A stretch of 64,000 nt of DNA from Mycobacterium sp. IS-3022 (GCF_001500065.1 NZ_LQIN01000023.1:1-64000); one strand, 5' to 3'. Shown: positions 11,784 to 21,805, counted from the stretch's first letter. Numbers and translations: made by a program. Notes: generated by a model from the letters alone, not told the origin.

Positions 11784-12749
11784 ATGAACATGGCGACCGA
11801 CGATGCGGCTGAAACCCTGGCGCAGGTGGGTGAGTTCGCGGTGATCCAGCGGCTGGTCGCGGGTCGCCGGCAGCCGGGCGCCGTCGCGTTGGGACCCGGT
11901 GACGACGCGGCGGTGTTGTTCGCGCGCGACGGGAGGACGGTGGTGTCCACCGACATGCTGGTAGCCGGCCGCCACTTTCGGCTGGATTGGTCGACGCCGC
12001 ACGATGTCGGACGCAAGTCGATCGCGCAGAACGCCGCCGACATCGAGGCGATGGGGGCGCGTGCGAGCGCGTTCGTCGTCGCGTTCGGCGCGCCTCCGGA
12101 CACGCCGGCGGCGCAGGCGCTGCAGCTGGCCGACGGCATGTGGCAGGAGGCCGAGTCGATCGGCGCGGGTATCGCTGGCGGAGACCTGGTCAGCGCGCCG
12201 CAATGGGTGATCTCGGTGACGGTGCTCGGCGACCTGGACGGCCGAGAGCCGGTGCGTCGCAGCGGGGCGAAGCCAGGCGACACCGTGGCGCTGGTCGGCG
12301 ACGTCGGTCGTTCGGTCGCGGGATTCAATCTGTGGCGCAACGGTATTGAGCGGTTCGAGGATCTGCGTCGGCGTCACGTCGCCCCTGAGCCGCCGTACGG
12401 ACAGGGCCGCGTCGCCGCCGACGGGGGCGCCACCGCGATGACCGACGTGTCCGACGGGTTGTTGGCCGATCTCGGCCACATCGCCGAGGCGTCCGGCGTC
12501 GGGATGGACCTGTCGACGGCCGCGTTGTCCGCTGACCTGGCTGCGCTCGCCGATGCCGCCGATGAGCTCGACGCCGATCCGTGGGCCTGGGTGTTGGGCG
12601 GTGGCGAGGACCATGCGTTGGTTGCGACGTTCAGCGGTCCGCCACCCGATGGCTGGCGGGTGATCGGGCAGGTGCTCGACGGCCCGCATCGGGTCCTCGT
12701 CGACGGCGCGGTGTGGAAGGGCAATCCGGGCTGGCAGTCGTTCCACTAG
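11784..12749 (+). CDS. thiL: Thiamine-monophosphate kinase
   Basis: A 321-residue enzyme of the AIR synthase-like fold that phosphorylates thiamine monophosphate to thiamine diphosphate, the last step of the pathway. Signatures are LGPGDDAAVL, STDMLVAGRHFRLDW, KSIAQNAADIEAMGA, GGDLV and DVSDGLLADL. I place the start at the ATG 11784, preceded by GACGGGAG; a long in-frame upstream extension overlaps the divergent DUF3515 gene and has no homology. ung follows 37 bp downstream on the same strand. Confidence 0.94.
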   Translation: MNMATDDAAETLAQVGEFAVIQRLVAGRRQPGAVALGPGDDAAVLFARDGRTVVSTDMLVAGRHFRLDWSTPHDVGRKSIAQNAADIEAMGARASAFVVAFGAPPDTPAAQALQLADGMWQEAESIGAGIAGGDLVSAPQWVISVTVLGDLDGREPVRRSGAKPGDTVALVGDVGRSVAGFNLWRNGIERFEDLRRRHVAPEPPYGQGRVAADGGATAMTDVSDGLLADLGHIAEASGVGMDLSTAALSADLAALADAADELDADPWAWVLGGGEDHALVATFSGPPPDGWRVIGQVLDGPHRVLVDGAVWKGNPGWQSFH

Positions 12750-12786
12750 CTAGGGTGCCAATCGTGACGCTGATCCAGGGACTCAC

Positions 12787-13470
12787 GTGACCGCGCGGCC
12801 GCTGCACGAGCTCGTCGACGACGGCTGGGCCAAGGCCCTGGCGCCGGTGGCCGACCAGGTCGCGCAGATCGGGGAATTCCTGCGCGCCGAACTCGCCGCG
12901 GGCCACGCGTATCTGCCGGCTGGTCGAAACGTGTTGCGCGCGTTCACGTTCCCGATGGACGACGTGCGGGTGTTGATCGTCGGCCAGGACCCTTACCCGA
13001 CGCCCGGTCACGCCGTCGGCCTCAGCTTCTCGGTGGCGCCCGACGTGCGACCGCTGCCGCGCAGTCTGGAGAACATCTTCCGGGAGTACACCAGTGACCT
13101 GGAATACCCGGCGCCGACCACCGGTGACCTGACACCGTGGGCCGAGCGCGGGGTGATGCTGTTGAACAGGGTGCTCACGGTCCGACCGGGCAGTCCGGCG
13201 TCGCACCGGGGTAAGGGCTGGGAAGCCGTCACCGAGTGCGCCATCCGCGCGCTGGTCGCACGCAAGCAGCCGTTGGTCGCGGTGCTGTGGGGCCGTGATG
13301 CCTCGACGTTGAAACCGATGCTCGACGGCGCCGACTGCGTCGCGATCGAGTCGCCGCACCCGTCGCCGCTGTCGGCGACGCGCGGCTTCTTCGGCTCGCG
13401 GCCGTTCAGCCGGGCCAACGAACTGCTCGAGAAGTTGGGCGCCGACCCGGTCGACTGGCGCCTTCCCTAA
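12787..13470 (+). CDS. ung: Uracil-DNA glycosylase
   Basis: A 227-residue family-1 UDG that removes uracil from DNA to begin base-excision repair. The water-activating motif [13 protein letters not shown] includes Asp68, and the DNA-intercalating loop HPSPLSA starts at His191. The start is GTG 12787. Length is normal. The gene continues the ddlA-thiL-ung order known in M. tuberculosis. Confidence 0.96.
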   Translation: MTARPLHELVDDGWAKALAPVADQVAQIGEFLRAELAAGHAYLPAGRNVLRAFTFPMDDVRVLIVGQDPYPTPGHAVGLSFSVAPDVRPLPRSLENIFREYTSDLEYPAPTTGDLTPWAERGVMLLNRVLTVRPGSPASHRGKGWEAVTECAIRALVARKQPLVAVLWGRDASTLKPMLDGADCVAIESPHPSPLSATRGFFGSRPFSRANELLEKLGADPVDWRLP

Positions 13471-13509
13471 CGCTGATCTGGGCACCGAGCGGCGCCCGAT
13501 GAGTGACGG

Positions 13510-13845
13510 CTATCCGACGCCCGGGATCGGCGGCGGTGACGGAATCGGCGGGGGAGAGGGGATCGCGGGCGGCGACGGGATGTCGGGCACGGGGATCTCG
13601 ATTGTGCCGTCACCTTCGGTGGTGGTGGCCGGCGGCGGCGGGTATGGGGTGGTGGTCTCGGGCGGCACGACGGTTTCCGTCTCGACAGTCACAGTTGTGG
13701 TCGGCGAAGTCGTCGTGGTGGTCGTCGTGGTGGTGGTCTCCTCGCCGGAGGTGTCATCACCACCGCAGGCGGCCAACAGCGAGGCCACCGCCAAGCCGGG
13801 CGCCAGAGCGGTCAGAGTGGATCTTGCAGCTGCGCGTGAGGTCAT
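13510..13845 (-). CDS. Small Thr/Pro-rich lipoprotein
   Basis: A 111-residue protein with a signal peptide ending in a lipobox (LLAAC, Cys about residue 27), followed by two acidic residues and low-complexity sequence. There is a run of ten threonines, then TVTVE/PPETTT segments, then repeated PSPPPIP units to the C-terminus. Such a mature part is extended and could span or decorate the cell wall. I recognise no enzyme domain. The repetitive base composition produces an open frame on the other strand too (13499-13858), but the lipobox signal supports this strand. Function unknown. Confidence 0.65.
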   Translation of the reverse strand: MTSRAAARSTLTALAPGLAVASLLAACGGDDTSGEETTTTTTTTTTSPTTTVTVETETVVPPETTTPYPPPPATTTEGDGTIEIPVPDIPSPPAIPSPPPIPSPPPIPGVG

Positions 13846-13891
13846 GGACCAGGTCTAACCAGACCCTGTGGAGGCTAAACCGGGCTGCGGG

Positions 13892-14086
13892 TCAGCCGCG
13901 CGCGACCTTTCCGGCCTTGATGCACGACGTGCACACGTTCATCCGCTGCTTGTTGCCGCCGGGGCGGGTCACGGCGCGCACGGTCTGGATGTTGGGATTC
14001 CACCGACGGCTGGTCCGGCGATGGGAGTGCGAGACCGACTTGCCGAAGCCGGGGCCCTTCCCGCAGATATCGCACACGGCAGCCAT
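13892..14086 (-). CDS. rpmB: 50S ribosomal protein L28, zinc-ribbon type
   Basis: A 64-residue L28 carrying both CxxC pairs (CDICGKGPG near the N-terminus and CTSCIKAG near the C-terminus), so it is the zinc-binding C+ form. [16 protein letters not shown] is the core signature. Mycobacteria also encode C- L28 paralogues used under zinc limitation, which is known biology not visible here. The ATG at 14086-14084 follows CAGGAG with good spacing. A promoter with TTGGCG and TATCCT lies about 100 bp upstream. Confidence 0.94.
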   Translation of the reverse strand: MAAVCDICGKGPGFGKSVSHSHRRTSRRWNPNIQTVRAVTRPGGNKQRMNVCTSCIKAGKVARG

Positions 14087-14167
14087 ATGCTCCAACTCCT
14101 GTCGATCAGTACGTGGGGGTCCGGGCCGCTGCGCCGCGACCGGCGCGGCTGACCCGACAACCTGACC

Positions 14168-14196
14168 AGGATACCGGCCGCCGCAGTGATCGCCAA
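14168..14196 (-). promoter_or_regulatory. Candidate rpmB promoter
   Basis: Reading the minus strand, TTGGCG (14196-14191), a 17-bp spacer and TATCCT (14173-14168) form a good SigA-like promoter. It implies a leader of roughly 75 nt before rpmB. Confidence 0.5.
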
Positions 14197-14349
14197 AACG
14201 CTGTCCCCATCCCGCGCGCGGGCGCTCAGAAGCCCGTCCACCGGCGCGAACGTCATCACGGCATCGTGGGCGGCACTGTCGGGTCCAGTGGTTAGGCTGA
14301 CCCGCACGGCGTGGGCGTGGAGGACGCCACATTCTGTTGGAGGTTAAGC

Positions 14350-15963
14350 ATGTCGGCTCGACTGCTCGATGCCTCCACCCTGCGGGAATGGGCGCACACC
14401 GCGGTCGGTGACCTGATCACCCACGCCGAGGAGATCAACCGGCTCAACGTGTTCCCCGTGGCGGACGCCGACACCGGTACGAACATGCTGTTCACCATGC
14501 GTTCGGCGTGGGCGCAGGCCGACGCGCTGACCGGCGCCGAAGACGTCCCCGAGGTGGCCGCGGCGCTGGCTCGCGGGGCCCTGAACGGGGCGCGCGGCAA
14601 TTCCGGCGTGATCCTGTCCCAGATCCTGCGCGCGTTGGCCGAGCTCACCGCCGAAGCGCCGACCGTCGACGGAACGCTGTTCGCCGCGGTGCTGCGCCAC
14701 GCCGTGGACCTGGTGGTCGAGTCCATGGGCCGCGCCGTACCGGGCACCATCGTGACCGTGCTTCAGGACGCGGCCGACGGCGCCGGGCACGCCGTGGCCG
14801 ACGGCGTTCCACTCGCCGATGTGGTGTTCACCGCGGCCGACGCGGCGGCGCGGTCGCTGGACAAGACCACCGGCCAGCTCGACGTGCTGGCCCGGGCCGG
14901 CGTGGTGGACGCCGGCGGTCGTGGGCTGCTGGTCCTGCTCGACGCGATGAGCAAGACGCTGACGGGGCACGCGCCGCACAGAGCGGAGTACGTGCCGGCG
15001 CCGCCGCGCACCGATGCGGCCACGGCCCACGTCGTCGCTGCCCCGCAGTTCGAGGTGATGTACCTACTCAGTGGGTGTGACGCGGCCGGGGTGGAGCGAC
15101 TGCGCGGCGAACTGGACGCGCTGGGCGACTCGGTGGCGATCGCCGCTTCGTCGGGCGGCGCGGGGCAGTACTCGGTACACGTGCATGCCGACGACGCCGG
15201 CGCGGCGGTCGAGGCGGCCTTCGCGGTGGGCACTCCCAGCCGCATCCAGGTCACTGCGCTCACTGGCACCGCGGCGGCGCGTCCGACGGCCGGGTGGTCT
15301 CGCGGTCGGGTCGTGCTGGCGGTCGTCGACGGGGCCGGTGCCGAGCAGTTGTTCGCGGCCGAGGGCGCACAGGTGCTGCGGATCGAGCGCGATACGCCGG
15401 TCAGCGCCAAGCAACTGCTGCACGCACTGGTCAACGCCGACGCCGGACAGGCGATGATCCTGCCGAACGGATATGTCGCCGCCGAGGAACTCGTCGCCGG
15501 GTGCACGGCCGCGATGGGGTGGGGCATCGACGTGGTGCCGGTGCCCGCCGCTTCGATGGTGCAAGGGCTGGCGGCGCTGGCGGTTCACGACGCCGAGCGC
15601 CAGGCCGTCGACGACGGATACACGATGGCCAGGGCGGCCGCCGGGGCCCGGCACGGGTCGGTGCGGGTGGCCACGGAGGAAGCGCTCACCTGGGCCGGCA
15701 TGTGCAAACCCGGCGACGGCCTCGGTATCTCGGGCGATGAGGTGCTGATCGTCGGTGATGACCTGGCCGCGGCCGGTGCGGGCCTGATCGACCTGCTGCT
15801 CGCCGCCGGCGGGGAACTGGTCACGGTGCTCACCGGAGCCGGAGTGGACGACAGTGTCGCTGCGGCGCTGCAGGACCACGTCCACCAGCGGCACCTCGGC
15901 GCGGAGCTGGTCACGTATCACACCGGCCACCGCGGCGACGCGCTGCTGATCGGGGTGGAGTAG
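14350..15963 (+). CDS. DAK2-domain protein (FakA/YloV-like fatty acid kinase family)
   Basis: A 537-residue protein. The N-terminal DhaL/DAK2 domain (about residues 10-200) has the metal-nucleotide motif [13 protein letters not shown] (33-45) and GARGNSGVI. The rest resembles the middle and C-terminal domains of FakA/YloV proteins, which phosphorylate fatty acids held by a FakB carrier in Firmicutes; whether that holds here is unknown. The ATG at 14350 follows GGAGG. As I recall, the M. tuberculosis counterpart is annotated as two genes (Rv2974c and Rv2975c); here the reading frame is continuous. recG follows after 2 bp, so the two are co-transcribed. Confidence 0.85.
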   Translation: MSARLLDASTLREWAHTAVGDLITHAEEINRLNVFPVADADTGTNMLFTMRSAWAQADALTGAEDVPEVAAALARGALNGARGNSGVILSQILRALAELTAEAPTVDGTLFAAVLRHAVDLVVESMGRAVPGTIVTVLQDAADGAGHAVADGVPLADVVFTAADAAARSLDKTTGQLDVLARAGVVDAGGRGLLVLLDAMSKTLTGHAPHRAEYVPAPPRTDAATAHVVAAPQFEVMYLLSGCDAAGVERLRGELDALGDSVAIAASSGGAGQYSVHVHADDAGAAVEAAFAVGTPSRIQVTALTGTAAARPTAGWSRGRVVLAVVDGAGAEQLFAAEGAQVLRIERDTPVSAKQLLHALVNADAGQAMILPNGYVAAEELVAGCTAAMGWGIDVVPVPAASMVQGLAALAVHDAERQAVDDGYTMARAAAGARHGSVRVATEEALTWAGMCKPGDGLGISGDEVLIVGDDLAAAGAGLIDLLLAAGGELVTVLTGAGVDDSVAAALQDHVHQRHLGAELVTYHTGHRGDALLIGVE

Positions 15964-15965
15964 CC

Positions 15966-18191
15966 GTGGCCACGCTGACCGACCGCCTCGACTACGTGCT
16001 CGGCAGGAAGGCGGCCGATCCGCTCGAGGAGCACTTCGGCATCCGCACGGTGAACGATCTGCTGCGCCACTACCCCCGCAAGTACAGCGACGAGATGACG
16101 ACCGTCAACGACGACGAGAATCTCGAGGAAGGCGTTCACGTCACCTTCGTCGACGTCATCACGAAAGCCGAACTGAAGCGGACGAATCGAGAGCCTCGGC
16201 GTGAGTACCTCGTGGTCACCCTCGGCCGCCGCAAGCCGAAGGTGACCGCGACGTTCTTCAACGTCAAGTACCTCAAGAAGCAGTTGGTCGCGGGAGCGAA
16301 GGTGATGCTGTCCGGGGAGGTCGGCTACTTCAAGGGCACCATGCAGCTGACCCATCCGGCCTTCCTCGTCCTGCACGACAGTGGCGCCATGAAGGGGTCG
16401 AAGTCACTCAAGGCCATCGCCGAGGCATCCGGCGCGACCGGCGACGAATTGCTGGCGGCCTTCGAACGGGACTTCTTTCCGATCTACCCGGCCTGCAAAA
16501 AGGTGCAGACCTGGGAGATCTACGCCTGCGTACGTCAGGTGCTCGACGTGTTGGACCCGATTCCCGAACCGCTGCCGGAATCTTTTCTGCGACAACACGA
16601 TCTGATCACAGAAGACCGGGCGCTCCGAGCGATCCACACTGCCGAGAGATCCGCCGAGCGCGATGCTGCGGTCGCGCGCCTGACCTACGACGAAGCCATC
16701 GGTCTGCAATGGGCCCTGGCCGATCGACGCCACGGCGAACTCAGTGAATCCGGTCCGGTCGCGGTCCGCCGCGACGGCGGACTCGTCGACGCCCTGCACA
16801 ACCGGTTGCCGTTCGAATTGACCGATGGCCAAAGGGAAGTGCTCGACGTCATCTCGTCGGAGTTGGCGTCCACCCGGCCGATGAACCGAATGCTGCAGGG
16901 CGAGGTAGGTTCGGGTAAGACGATCGTCGCCGTGCTCGCGATGTTGCAGATGGTCGATGCCGGCTATCAATGCGCGCTGCTGGCGCCGACGGAAGTCCTT
17001 GCGGCCCAACATGCGCGGTCGATCCGCGACGTGCTTGGCCCGCTGGGGATGGGCGGGCAACTCGGCGGCGTGGACGGTGCCACTCGCGTTGTGCTGCTCA
17101 CGGGATCGATGACGGCCCAACAGAAACGTGCGGTGCGCGACGAGGTCGCAGGCGGCGATGCGGGCATCGTGATCGGAACCCATGCGCTGTTGCAGGATGC
17201 GGTCGAGTTCCACCGCCTCGGCATGGTGGTCGTCGACGAGCAGCACCGGTTCGGTGTCGAGCAGCGAGACCGGTTGCGCGCCAAGGCTCCCGAAGGTGCG
17301 ACACCGCATCTGCTGGTGATGACCGCCACGCCGATACCGCGCACCGTAGCGCTCACCTACTACGGCGATCTGGAGACCTCGACGCTGCGTGAGCTGCCGA
17401 GAGGGCGCCAGCCGATCACGACGAACACCGTCTTCGCCACCCAGAGGCCCGCATGGCTCGACCGTGCGTGGACCCGCATCGCCGAGGAGGTCAACTCCGG
17501 GCGCCAGGCGTACGTGGTCGCGTCGCGCATCGACGAGAACGACAAGGCCAAAGACGAGGACGACGAGGAGCAGCGGGGCCGCCCGCCGCCGATCACGGTC
17601 GTCGAACTCTTCGACCGGCTGAGCAGCAGCGGCCCCCTGTCCGGTCTTCGGCTCGGGCTCATGCACGGCAGGCTGCCCTCCGACGAGAAGGACGCGGTGA
17701 TGGCGGCGTTCCGCTCGGGTGAGATTGACGTGCTGGTGTGCACCACAGTCATCGAGGTCGGCGTCGATGTGCCCAATGCGACCGTGATGGTCGTGATGGA
17801 CGCCGACCGCTTCGGCATCAGCCAGCTGCACCAGCTGCGCGGACGGATCGGTCGCGGACAGCATTCCAGCCTGTGCCTACTCGTCACGAAGCTGCCGGAA
17901 GGTTCGAAGGCCGGTGCCCGGTTGAACGCCGTCGCATCGACGTTGGACGGCTTCAAGCTCGCCGACCTGGACCTCTACGAGCGCCAGGAAGGAGATGTGT
18001 TGGGACTCAACCAGTCCGGGCGGGCGATCACGCTGCGGTTCCTGTCGCTGCTCGAGCACCTCGACATCATCCTGGCGGCCCGGGACTTCTGCGCGGCGCT
18101 CTATGAGCAGGATCCCGCCAACCCGGGCATGGCTTCACTGGCCGCACCGTTCGTCGACACCGACCGCGTCGAGTTCTTGGACAAGTCTTGA
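15966..18191 (+). CDS. recG: ATP-dependent DNA helicase RecG
   Basis: A 741-residue branched-DNA helicase for fork reversal and recombination. The N-terminal OB/wedge region is followed by two RecA-like domains: Walker A GEVGSGKT near residue 311, the DEQH box in VVDEQHRFGVEQRD near 423, MTATPIPRT, and the C-terminal QLRGRIGRG arginine-finger motif. An acidic, charged insert (NDKAKDEDDEEQ) sits between motifs, as in other mycobacterial RecG proteins. The start GTG at 15966 is 2 bp after the DAK2 gene. The stop overlaps the start of the next gene by 4 bp. Confidence 0.95.
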   Translation: MATLTDRLDYVLGRKAADPLEEHFGIRTVNDLLRHYPRKYSDEMTTVNDDENLEEGVHVTFVDVITKAELKRTNREPRREYLVVTLGRRKPKVTATFFNVKYLKKQLVAGAKVMLSGEVGYFKGTMQLTHPAFLVLHDSGAMKGSKSLKAIAEASGATGDELLAAFERDFFPIYPACKKVQTWEIYACVRQVLDVLDPIPEPLPESFLRQHDLITEDRALRAIHTAERSAERDAAVARLTYDEAIGLQWALADRRHGELSESGPVAVRRDGGLVDALHNRLPFELTDGQREVLDVISSELASTRPMNRMLQGEVGSGKTIVAVLAMLQMVDAGYQCALLAPTEVLAAQHARSIRDVLGPLGMGGQLGGVDGATRVVLLTGSMTAQQKRAVRDEVAGGDAGIVIGTHALLQDAVEFHRLGMVVVDEQHRFGVEQRDRLRAKAPEGATPHLLVMTATPIPRTVALTYYGDLETSTLRELPRGRQPITTNTVFATQRPAWLDRAWTRIAEEVNSGRQAYVVASRIDENDKAKDEDDEEQRGRPPPITVVELFDRLSSSGPLSGLRLGLMHGRLPSDEKDAVMAAFRSGEIDVLVCTTVIEVGVDVPNATVMVVMDADRFGISQLHQLRGRIGRGQHSSLCLLVTKLPEGSKAGARLNAVASTLDGFKLADLDLYERQEGDVLGLNQSGRAITLRFLSLLEHLDIILAARDFCAALYEQDPANPGMASLAAPFVDTDRVEFLDKS

Positions 18192-18895
18192 ACCGCAAGA
18201 AGCTACTGTGGTTGACCGCGATCGTTGCGCTCGCTGTGGTCGTTGCCGCGCAGGCCGTGATGTCGGCGGCGGACCGGACGCATTTCATCGCGCGTGCCGA
18301 CATTCCGACCGTCGCGCCCGGCGCCGACGTTCTCGCGGGTGTGCCCGTCATACCGATGCGCATCCGCGGATACGACTACCACAGAGCCGCTTTCGGGGAC
18401 AGCTGGACCGACGACAACTCCGCTCCCGGCGGGTACAACGGCTGCGACACCCGCAACGACATTCTCAACCGCGACCTGGACGACAAGACGTTCGTGCCGA
18501 TCAAACGGTGCCCCGACGCGGTGGCCACCGGCACGCTGCACGACCCGTACACCAACGCCGTTGTCGCCTTCACTCGCGGTGAGAAGACGGGCGCCGCAGT
18601 GCAGATCGATCACATCGTTCCGCTCGCGCTTGCCTGGGATCTCGGTGCGCGGCACTGGCCCGACGATCTGCGTATCCGGTTTGCGAACGATCCCGCCAAC
18701 CTGCTGGCGGTGGCCGGAGCGGCCAACCAGGACAAAGGCGATTCCGAACCGGCCGACTGGATGCCGCCCAACGCGGCGTTCCACTGTCAGTACGCGATGC
18801 AGTTCATCGAAGTGCTGCGCGGGTATGGGCTGCCGGTCGACATGCCGTCGGCCACGGTGCTGCGCCAGGCCGCGGCAACCTGCCCCACCGGCTGA
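18188..18895 (+). CDS. Exported HNH-type (DUF1524-like) nuclease
   Basis: A 235-residue protein with an N-terminal signal/anchor (residues 5-24) and an HNH/GmrSD-type core: Asp141-His142 in QIDHIVPLA, Asn171 in NLLAV and NQDKGD from Asn180. This arrangement of D-H, N and N/K residues is typical of secreted actinobacterial HNH endonucleases such as Rv2972c. It is likely extracytoplasmic and its target is unknown. It starts with TTG (18188) within the sequence TTGA that contains the recG stop, so it is translationally coupled to recG. The cysteines in the mature part could form disulfides. Confidence 0.78.
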   Translation: MNRKKLLWLTAIVALAVVVAAQAVMSAADRTHFIARADIPTVAPGADVLAGVPVIPMRIRGYDYHRAAFGDSWTDDNSAPGGYNGCDTRNDILNRDLDDKTFVPIKRCPDAVATGTLHDPYTNAVVAFTRGEKTGAAVQIDHIVPLALAWDLGARHWPDDLRIRFANDPANLLAVAGAANQDKGDSEPADWMPPNAAFHCQYAMQFIEVLRGYGLPVDMPSATVLRQAAATCPTG

Positions 18896-18904
18896 CTCTT
18901 TCCC

Positions 18905-18962
18905 GCGAACAGACGCAAAGCCGCTTTTCGAGGCCTTTTCAGGACACTTTGCGTCTGCTCGC
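18905..18962. repeat. Long inverted repeat between convergent genes
   Basis: GCGAACAGACGCAAAG (18905-18920) pairs with CTTTGCGTCTGCTCGC (18947-18962) with one mismatch, around a 26-nt loop. It lies between the ends of the HNH gene and the first aldo-keto reductase, so it may end transcription in both directions. Just after it, CGCGCAGGTTCT-like units recur. It resembles in design the 62-bp elements at 31510 and 44455. Confidence 0.7.
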
Positions 18963-19008
18963 GCAGGTTCTCGCGCAGGTTCTCGCGGTGGTTTTCGCGC
19001 AGGAAAAA

Positions 19009-19860
19009 CTAGGTGCCGGTGTAGGTTTCCGGGTCCGGACGGAATCGGGTGCCCTCATCGAGGCCATTGAGCGCGGCCATCTGATCCTCGTCGAGTTCGA
19101 AGTCGAACACCTCGAGATTCGAGGCGATCCGCTCCGGTGACGACGAGCGGGCGATGACCACGTTGCCCAGTTGCAGGCTCCACCGGATCAGCACCTGCGC
19201 CGGGGTCTTGCCGTGCGACTGCGCGACCGAGGTGACGGCCTCGTGGTCGAGCAACCGGCCGACGCCCAACGGCCCGTAGGCCTCGGTGACGATCCCGTAG
19301 CCCGCGTTGACCTCGCGCAGCTCCGCCTGGTTCAGCAGCGGGTGAAGTTCGATCTGGTTGATCGCCGGGGTGAAGAACGACAAATCGATGATGTTCGACA
19401 GATGTTCGGCGTGGAAGTTGCAGACGCCGATCGACTTCGTGTCGCCGACCTCCTTGCGCTTCATCAGCCCGCCCCAGCTGTCGACGTACTTACCGTGCTC
19501 GCCGGCCGGCCAGTGGATCAGGTAGAGATCGACGTAGTCGAGCCCCAGCCGGCCGAGGCTCGCCTTGAGCGCATCCTGGGACGACTGAAAACCGAGGTCC
19601 GGGGTGGCCAGCTTGGTGGTGACGAAGACCTCTTCGCGCGGCACACCGGACGCCTTGATTGCCCGCCCGACCGCTTCCTCGTTGCCGTACGCGGCCGCCG
19701 TGTCGATCAGCCGGTAGCCCGCCGCCAACGCCGCCAGCACCGCCTTCTCGGTCTCGGTGTCCGACAGTTCGCCGACGCCAAGGCCGAGCACCGGCATCGT
19801 GTTGTCGTCGTTGAGGGTGACGGTCGGAATCGCGCCGGCGTTGCCCTGCGGTTGGGTCAT
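19009..19860 (-). CDS. Aldo/keto reductase (Rv2971-like, AKR5 type)
   Basis: A 283-residue NADPH-dependent TIM-barrel reductase. The catalytic tetrad is complete: Asp53, Tyr58, Lys83 and His116 ([27 protein letters not shown]). The C-terminal cofactor-binding segment has [13 protein letters not shown], where many relatives have IPKS. Related mycobacterial enzymes reduce small dicarbonyls, which suggests detoxification; the substrate is not visible. The ATG at 19860-19858 begins the conserved domain. It is downstream of a paralogue, 5 bp apart. Confidence 0.9.
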   Translation of the reverse strand: MTQPQGNAGAIPTVTLNDDNTMPVLGLGVGELSDTETEKAVLAALAAGYRLIDTAAAYGNEEAVGRAIKASGVPREEVFVTTKLATPDLGFQSSQDALKASLGRLGLDYVDLYLIHWPAGEHGKYVDSWGGLMKRKEVGDTKSIGVCNFHAEHLSNIIDLSFFTPAINQIELHPLLNQAELREVNAGYGIVTEAYGPLGVGRLLDHEAVTSVAQSHGKTPAQVLIRWSLQLGNVVIARSSSPERIASNLEVFDFELDEDQMAALNGLDEGTRFRPDPETYTGT

Positions 19861-19865
19861 CTCAC

Positions 19866-20696
19866 CTATCCTGTGAACTCGAATGTTCGCGGATCGGGAC
19901 CCAACCGAGTGCCGTCGCCGAGCGCGGAGATGGACGCCATGTCCTGCTCGCTCAGCTCGAAATCGAACACGTCGAAGTTGCTCACGATTCTCTCGGGGGT
20001 CACCGACTTCGGGATGACTATATTGCCGAGCTGCATATGCCACCTAATCAACACCTGTGCCGGCGTCTTACCATGCGCCCCGGCGACCGAGCCGACGGCG
20101 TCGTTCGACAGCAGTGACCCCTGTCCGAGCGGACTCCACGCTTCGGTGGCGATGCCCAGCTGCGCGTGCACCTCCCGAAGCTCCTCCTGCTGGAGCAGCG
20201 GGTGAAGTTCGATCTGGTTGACGGCGGGGACGATCCCGGTCGCGTCGACCAGCGCCCGCAGGTGCTCGGGCTCGAAGTTGCTCACCCCGATCGACCGGAT
20301 GCGGCCCTGCTCACGCAGGTGTGCGAAGGCCTTGAAGGTTTCGACGAACGCGCCGTTGGCCGGCATCGGCCAGTGGATGAGGTAGAGGTCGAGGTAGTCG
20401 AGCTGCAAACGCTCCATGCTCTTGTCGAACGCGGTCAGCGTGCTGTCGTAGCCGTGGTCGGCGTTCCACAGTTTCGTGGTGATGAAAACGTCCTCGCGAG
20501 GCAGCCCCGATTTCTTGACGGCCTGGCCGACCTCGCGTTCGTTGCCGTACGCGGCGGCGGTGTCGATGTGCCGGTAGCCGGCGTCGAGGGCGGTTGCGGC
20601 TGCCCGTTCGGTGTCCTGCGCCGGGGTCTGCCAAACGCCGAGTCCGACCTGAGGTATCGAATTACCGTCATTCAACGTGATCGATGGAGAAGCCAT
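19866..20696 (-). CDS. Aldo/keto reductase, tandem paralogue
   Basis: A 276-residue reductase with the full tetrad Asp45, Tyr50, Lys75 and His108 and the standard cofactor segment [10 protein letters not shown]. It is clearly a paralogue of the gene that follows it, sharing HPLL, LGQGSLL/LGVGRLL and [12 protein letters not shown] blocks. The two lie 5 bp apart in one operon. The start ATG (20696-20694) overlaps the start ATG of the divergent lipN gene within the tetranucleotide CATG, so the two promoters must lie inside each other's coding regions or be very close to the starts. Confidence 0.9.
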   Translation of the reverse strand: MASPSITLNDGNSIPQVGLGVWQTPAQDTERAAATALDAGYRHIDTAAAYGNEREVGQAVKKSGLPREDVFITTKLWNADHGYDSTLTAFDKSMERLQLDYLDLYLIHWPMPANGAFVETFKAFAHLREQGRIRSIGVSNFEPEHLRALVDATGIVPAVNQIELHPLLQQEELREVHAQLGIATEAWSPLGQGSLLSNDAVGSVAGAHGKTPAQVLIRWHMQLGNIVIPKSVTPERIVSNFDVFDFELSEQDMASISALGDGTRLGPDPRTFEFTG

Positions 20697-21783
20697 GACT
20701 GAAAGTCTGCCAGCCGTAGGTTCCCGGAGCCCGAGCCGCCGGGAGGCCGTCGTCAACGCCGCGGCCGGTGTCACCATGCGCGCACTTCCGCACATCCCGC
20801 ACGCGGTCAAACGCATACTGCTCGGCGGCCGCACGGTCACCATCGACGGCAACACGCTCGACACCACACTTGCGCTGATGCTCGCCGGGCAGAAGCTCGC
20901 CGGCCTCGACGGACTGGTCAACGCCGACGAGGTCGGTGCGGCCCGGGACCAACTGGAGGTGCTGGCCGCCAGCTTCAAGCAGAGCATCCCCGTCGCCGCG
21001 GTGAGCAACATCTCGATCCCAGGACCTGCCGGACCCGTCCGGGCGCGTCACTACCGACCGATCGAGGGCCACGGTCCTCTGCTGGTCTTCTTCCATGGCG
21101 GCGGCCAGGTCATCGGAAGCATCGACACCCACGACGACCTGTGCCGCGAGATCTGCCGACGCGGCGGTATGCATGTGCTCTCGGTCGACTATCGCCTGGC
21201 GCCCGAGCATCCGGCGCCCGCGGGCACCGACGACGCGTACGCCGCGTTCCGGTGGGCGCACGACCACGCCGCCGAACTGGGTGTCGACCCGGACCGCATC
21301 GCCGTCGGTGGCGACAGCGCGGGCGGAAACCAGGCGGCGCTCGTCGCGCACCGCGCCCGCGCCGGCGGCCCGCTGCCGGCCGTGCAGTTGCTCCTGTACC
21401 CGGTCACCGACTACAGCGCCGAGACGCGGTCGCAGACGCTGTTCGCGAACGGCTACTTCCTGACCAGGGACGACCTCGGATGGTTCCGAGACAGGTACCT
21501 CAGCGGGGGAATCGCCGCCGACGACCCGCGGGTGTCGCCACTGCTGGCCGACGACTTGTCCGGGCTGCCGCCTGCGCTGGTGGTCACCGCCGGGTTCGAC
21601 CCGCTGCGCGACGAGGGCAGGCAGTACGCGGAAGCGATGCGGGCCGCGGGCGTACCGGTCGACCACCGCGAGTTCGGTTCGTTGGTCCACGGATTCGCCA
21701 ACTTCTTCCCGTTCGGCGGCGACAGCACCACCGCCGTCGCCGAAGTGATCTCCGCGCTGCGGGCTCATCTGGCCCGCGACTGA
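20695..21783 (+). CDS. lipN: Alpha/beta-hydrolase, hormone-sensitive lipase family (LipN-like)
   Basis: A 362-residue esterase/lipase. The oxyanion-hole motif HGGG is at residues 134-137 and the nucleophile Ser208 lies in GGDSAGG. The other triad residues are in GFDPLRDEG and SLVHGFANFF. It is most like Rv2970c (LipN), which hydrolyses short-chain esters. The residue after HGGG is Gln, where many relatives have Trp. The ATG at 20695 has ATGGAGA upstream (about 20683-20689), supporting this start. It is divergent from the reductase pair, with overlapping start codons. Confidence 0.9.
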   Translation: MTESLPAVGSRSPSRREAVVNAAAGVTMRALPHIPHAVKRILLGGRTVTIDGNTLDTTLALMLAGQKLAGLDGLVNADEVGAARDQLEVLAASFKQSIPVAAVSNISIPGPAGPVRARHYRPIEGHGPLLVFFHGGGQVIGSIDTHDDLCREICRRGGMHVLSVDYRLAPEHPAPAGTDDAYAAFRWAHDHAAELGVDPDRIAVGGDSAGGNQAALVAHRARAGGPLPAVQLLLYPVTDYSAETRSQTLFANGYFLTRDDLGWFRDRYLSGGIAADDPRVSPLLADDLSGLPPALVVTAGFDPLRDEGRQYAEAMRAAGVPVDHREFGSLVHGFANFFPFGGDSTTAVAEVISALRAHLARD

Positions 21784-21805
21784 CAGGCCGTCGGAGCAGC
21801 GCCGG

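Noticed and set aside
16404..17864. 486-codon open frame opposite recG
   Set aside because: Antisense shadow of recG with no recognisable domain.
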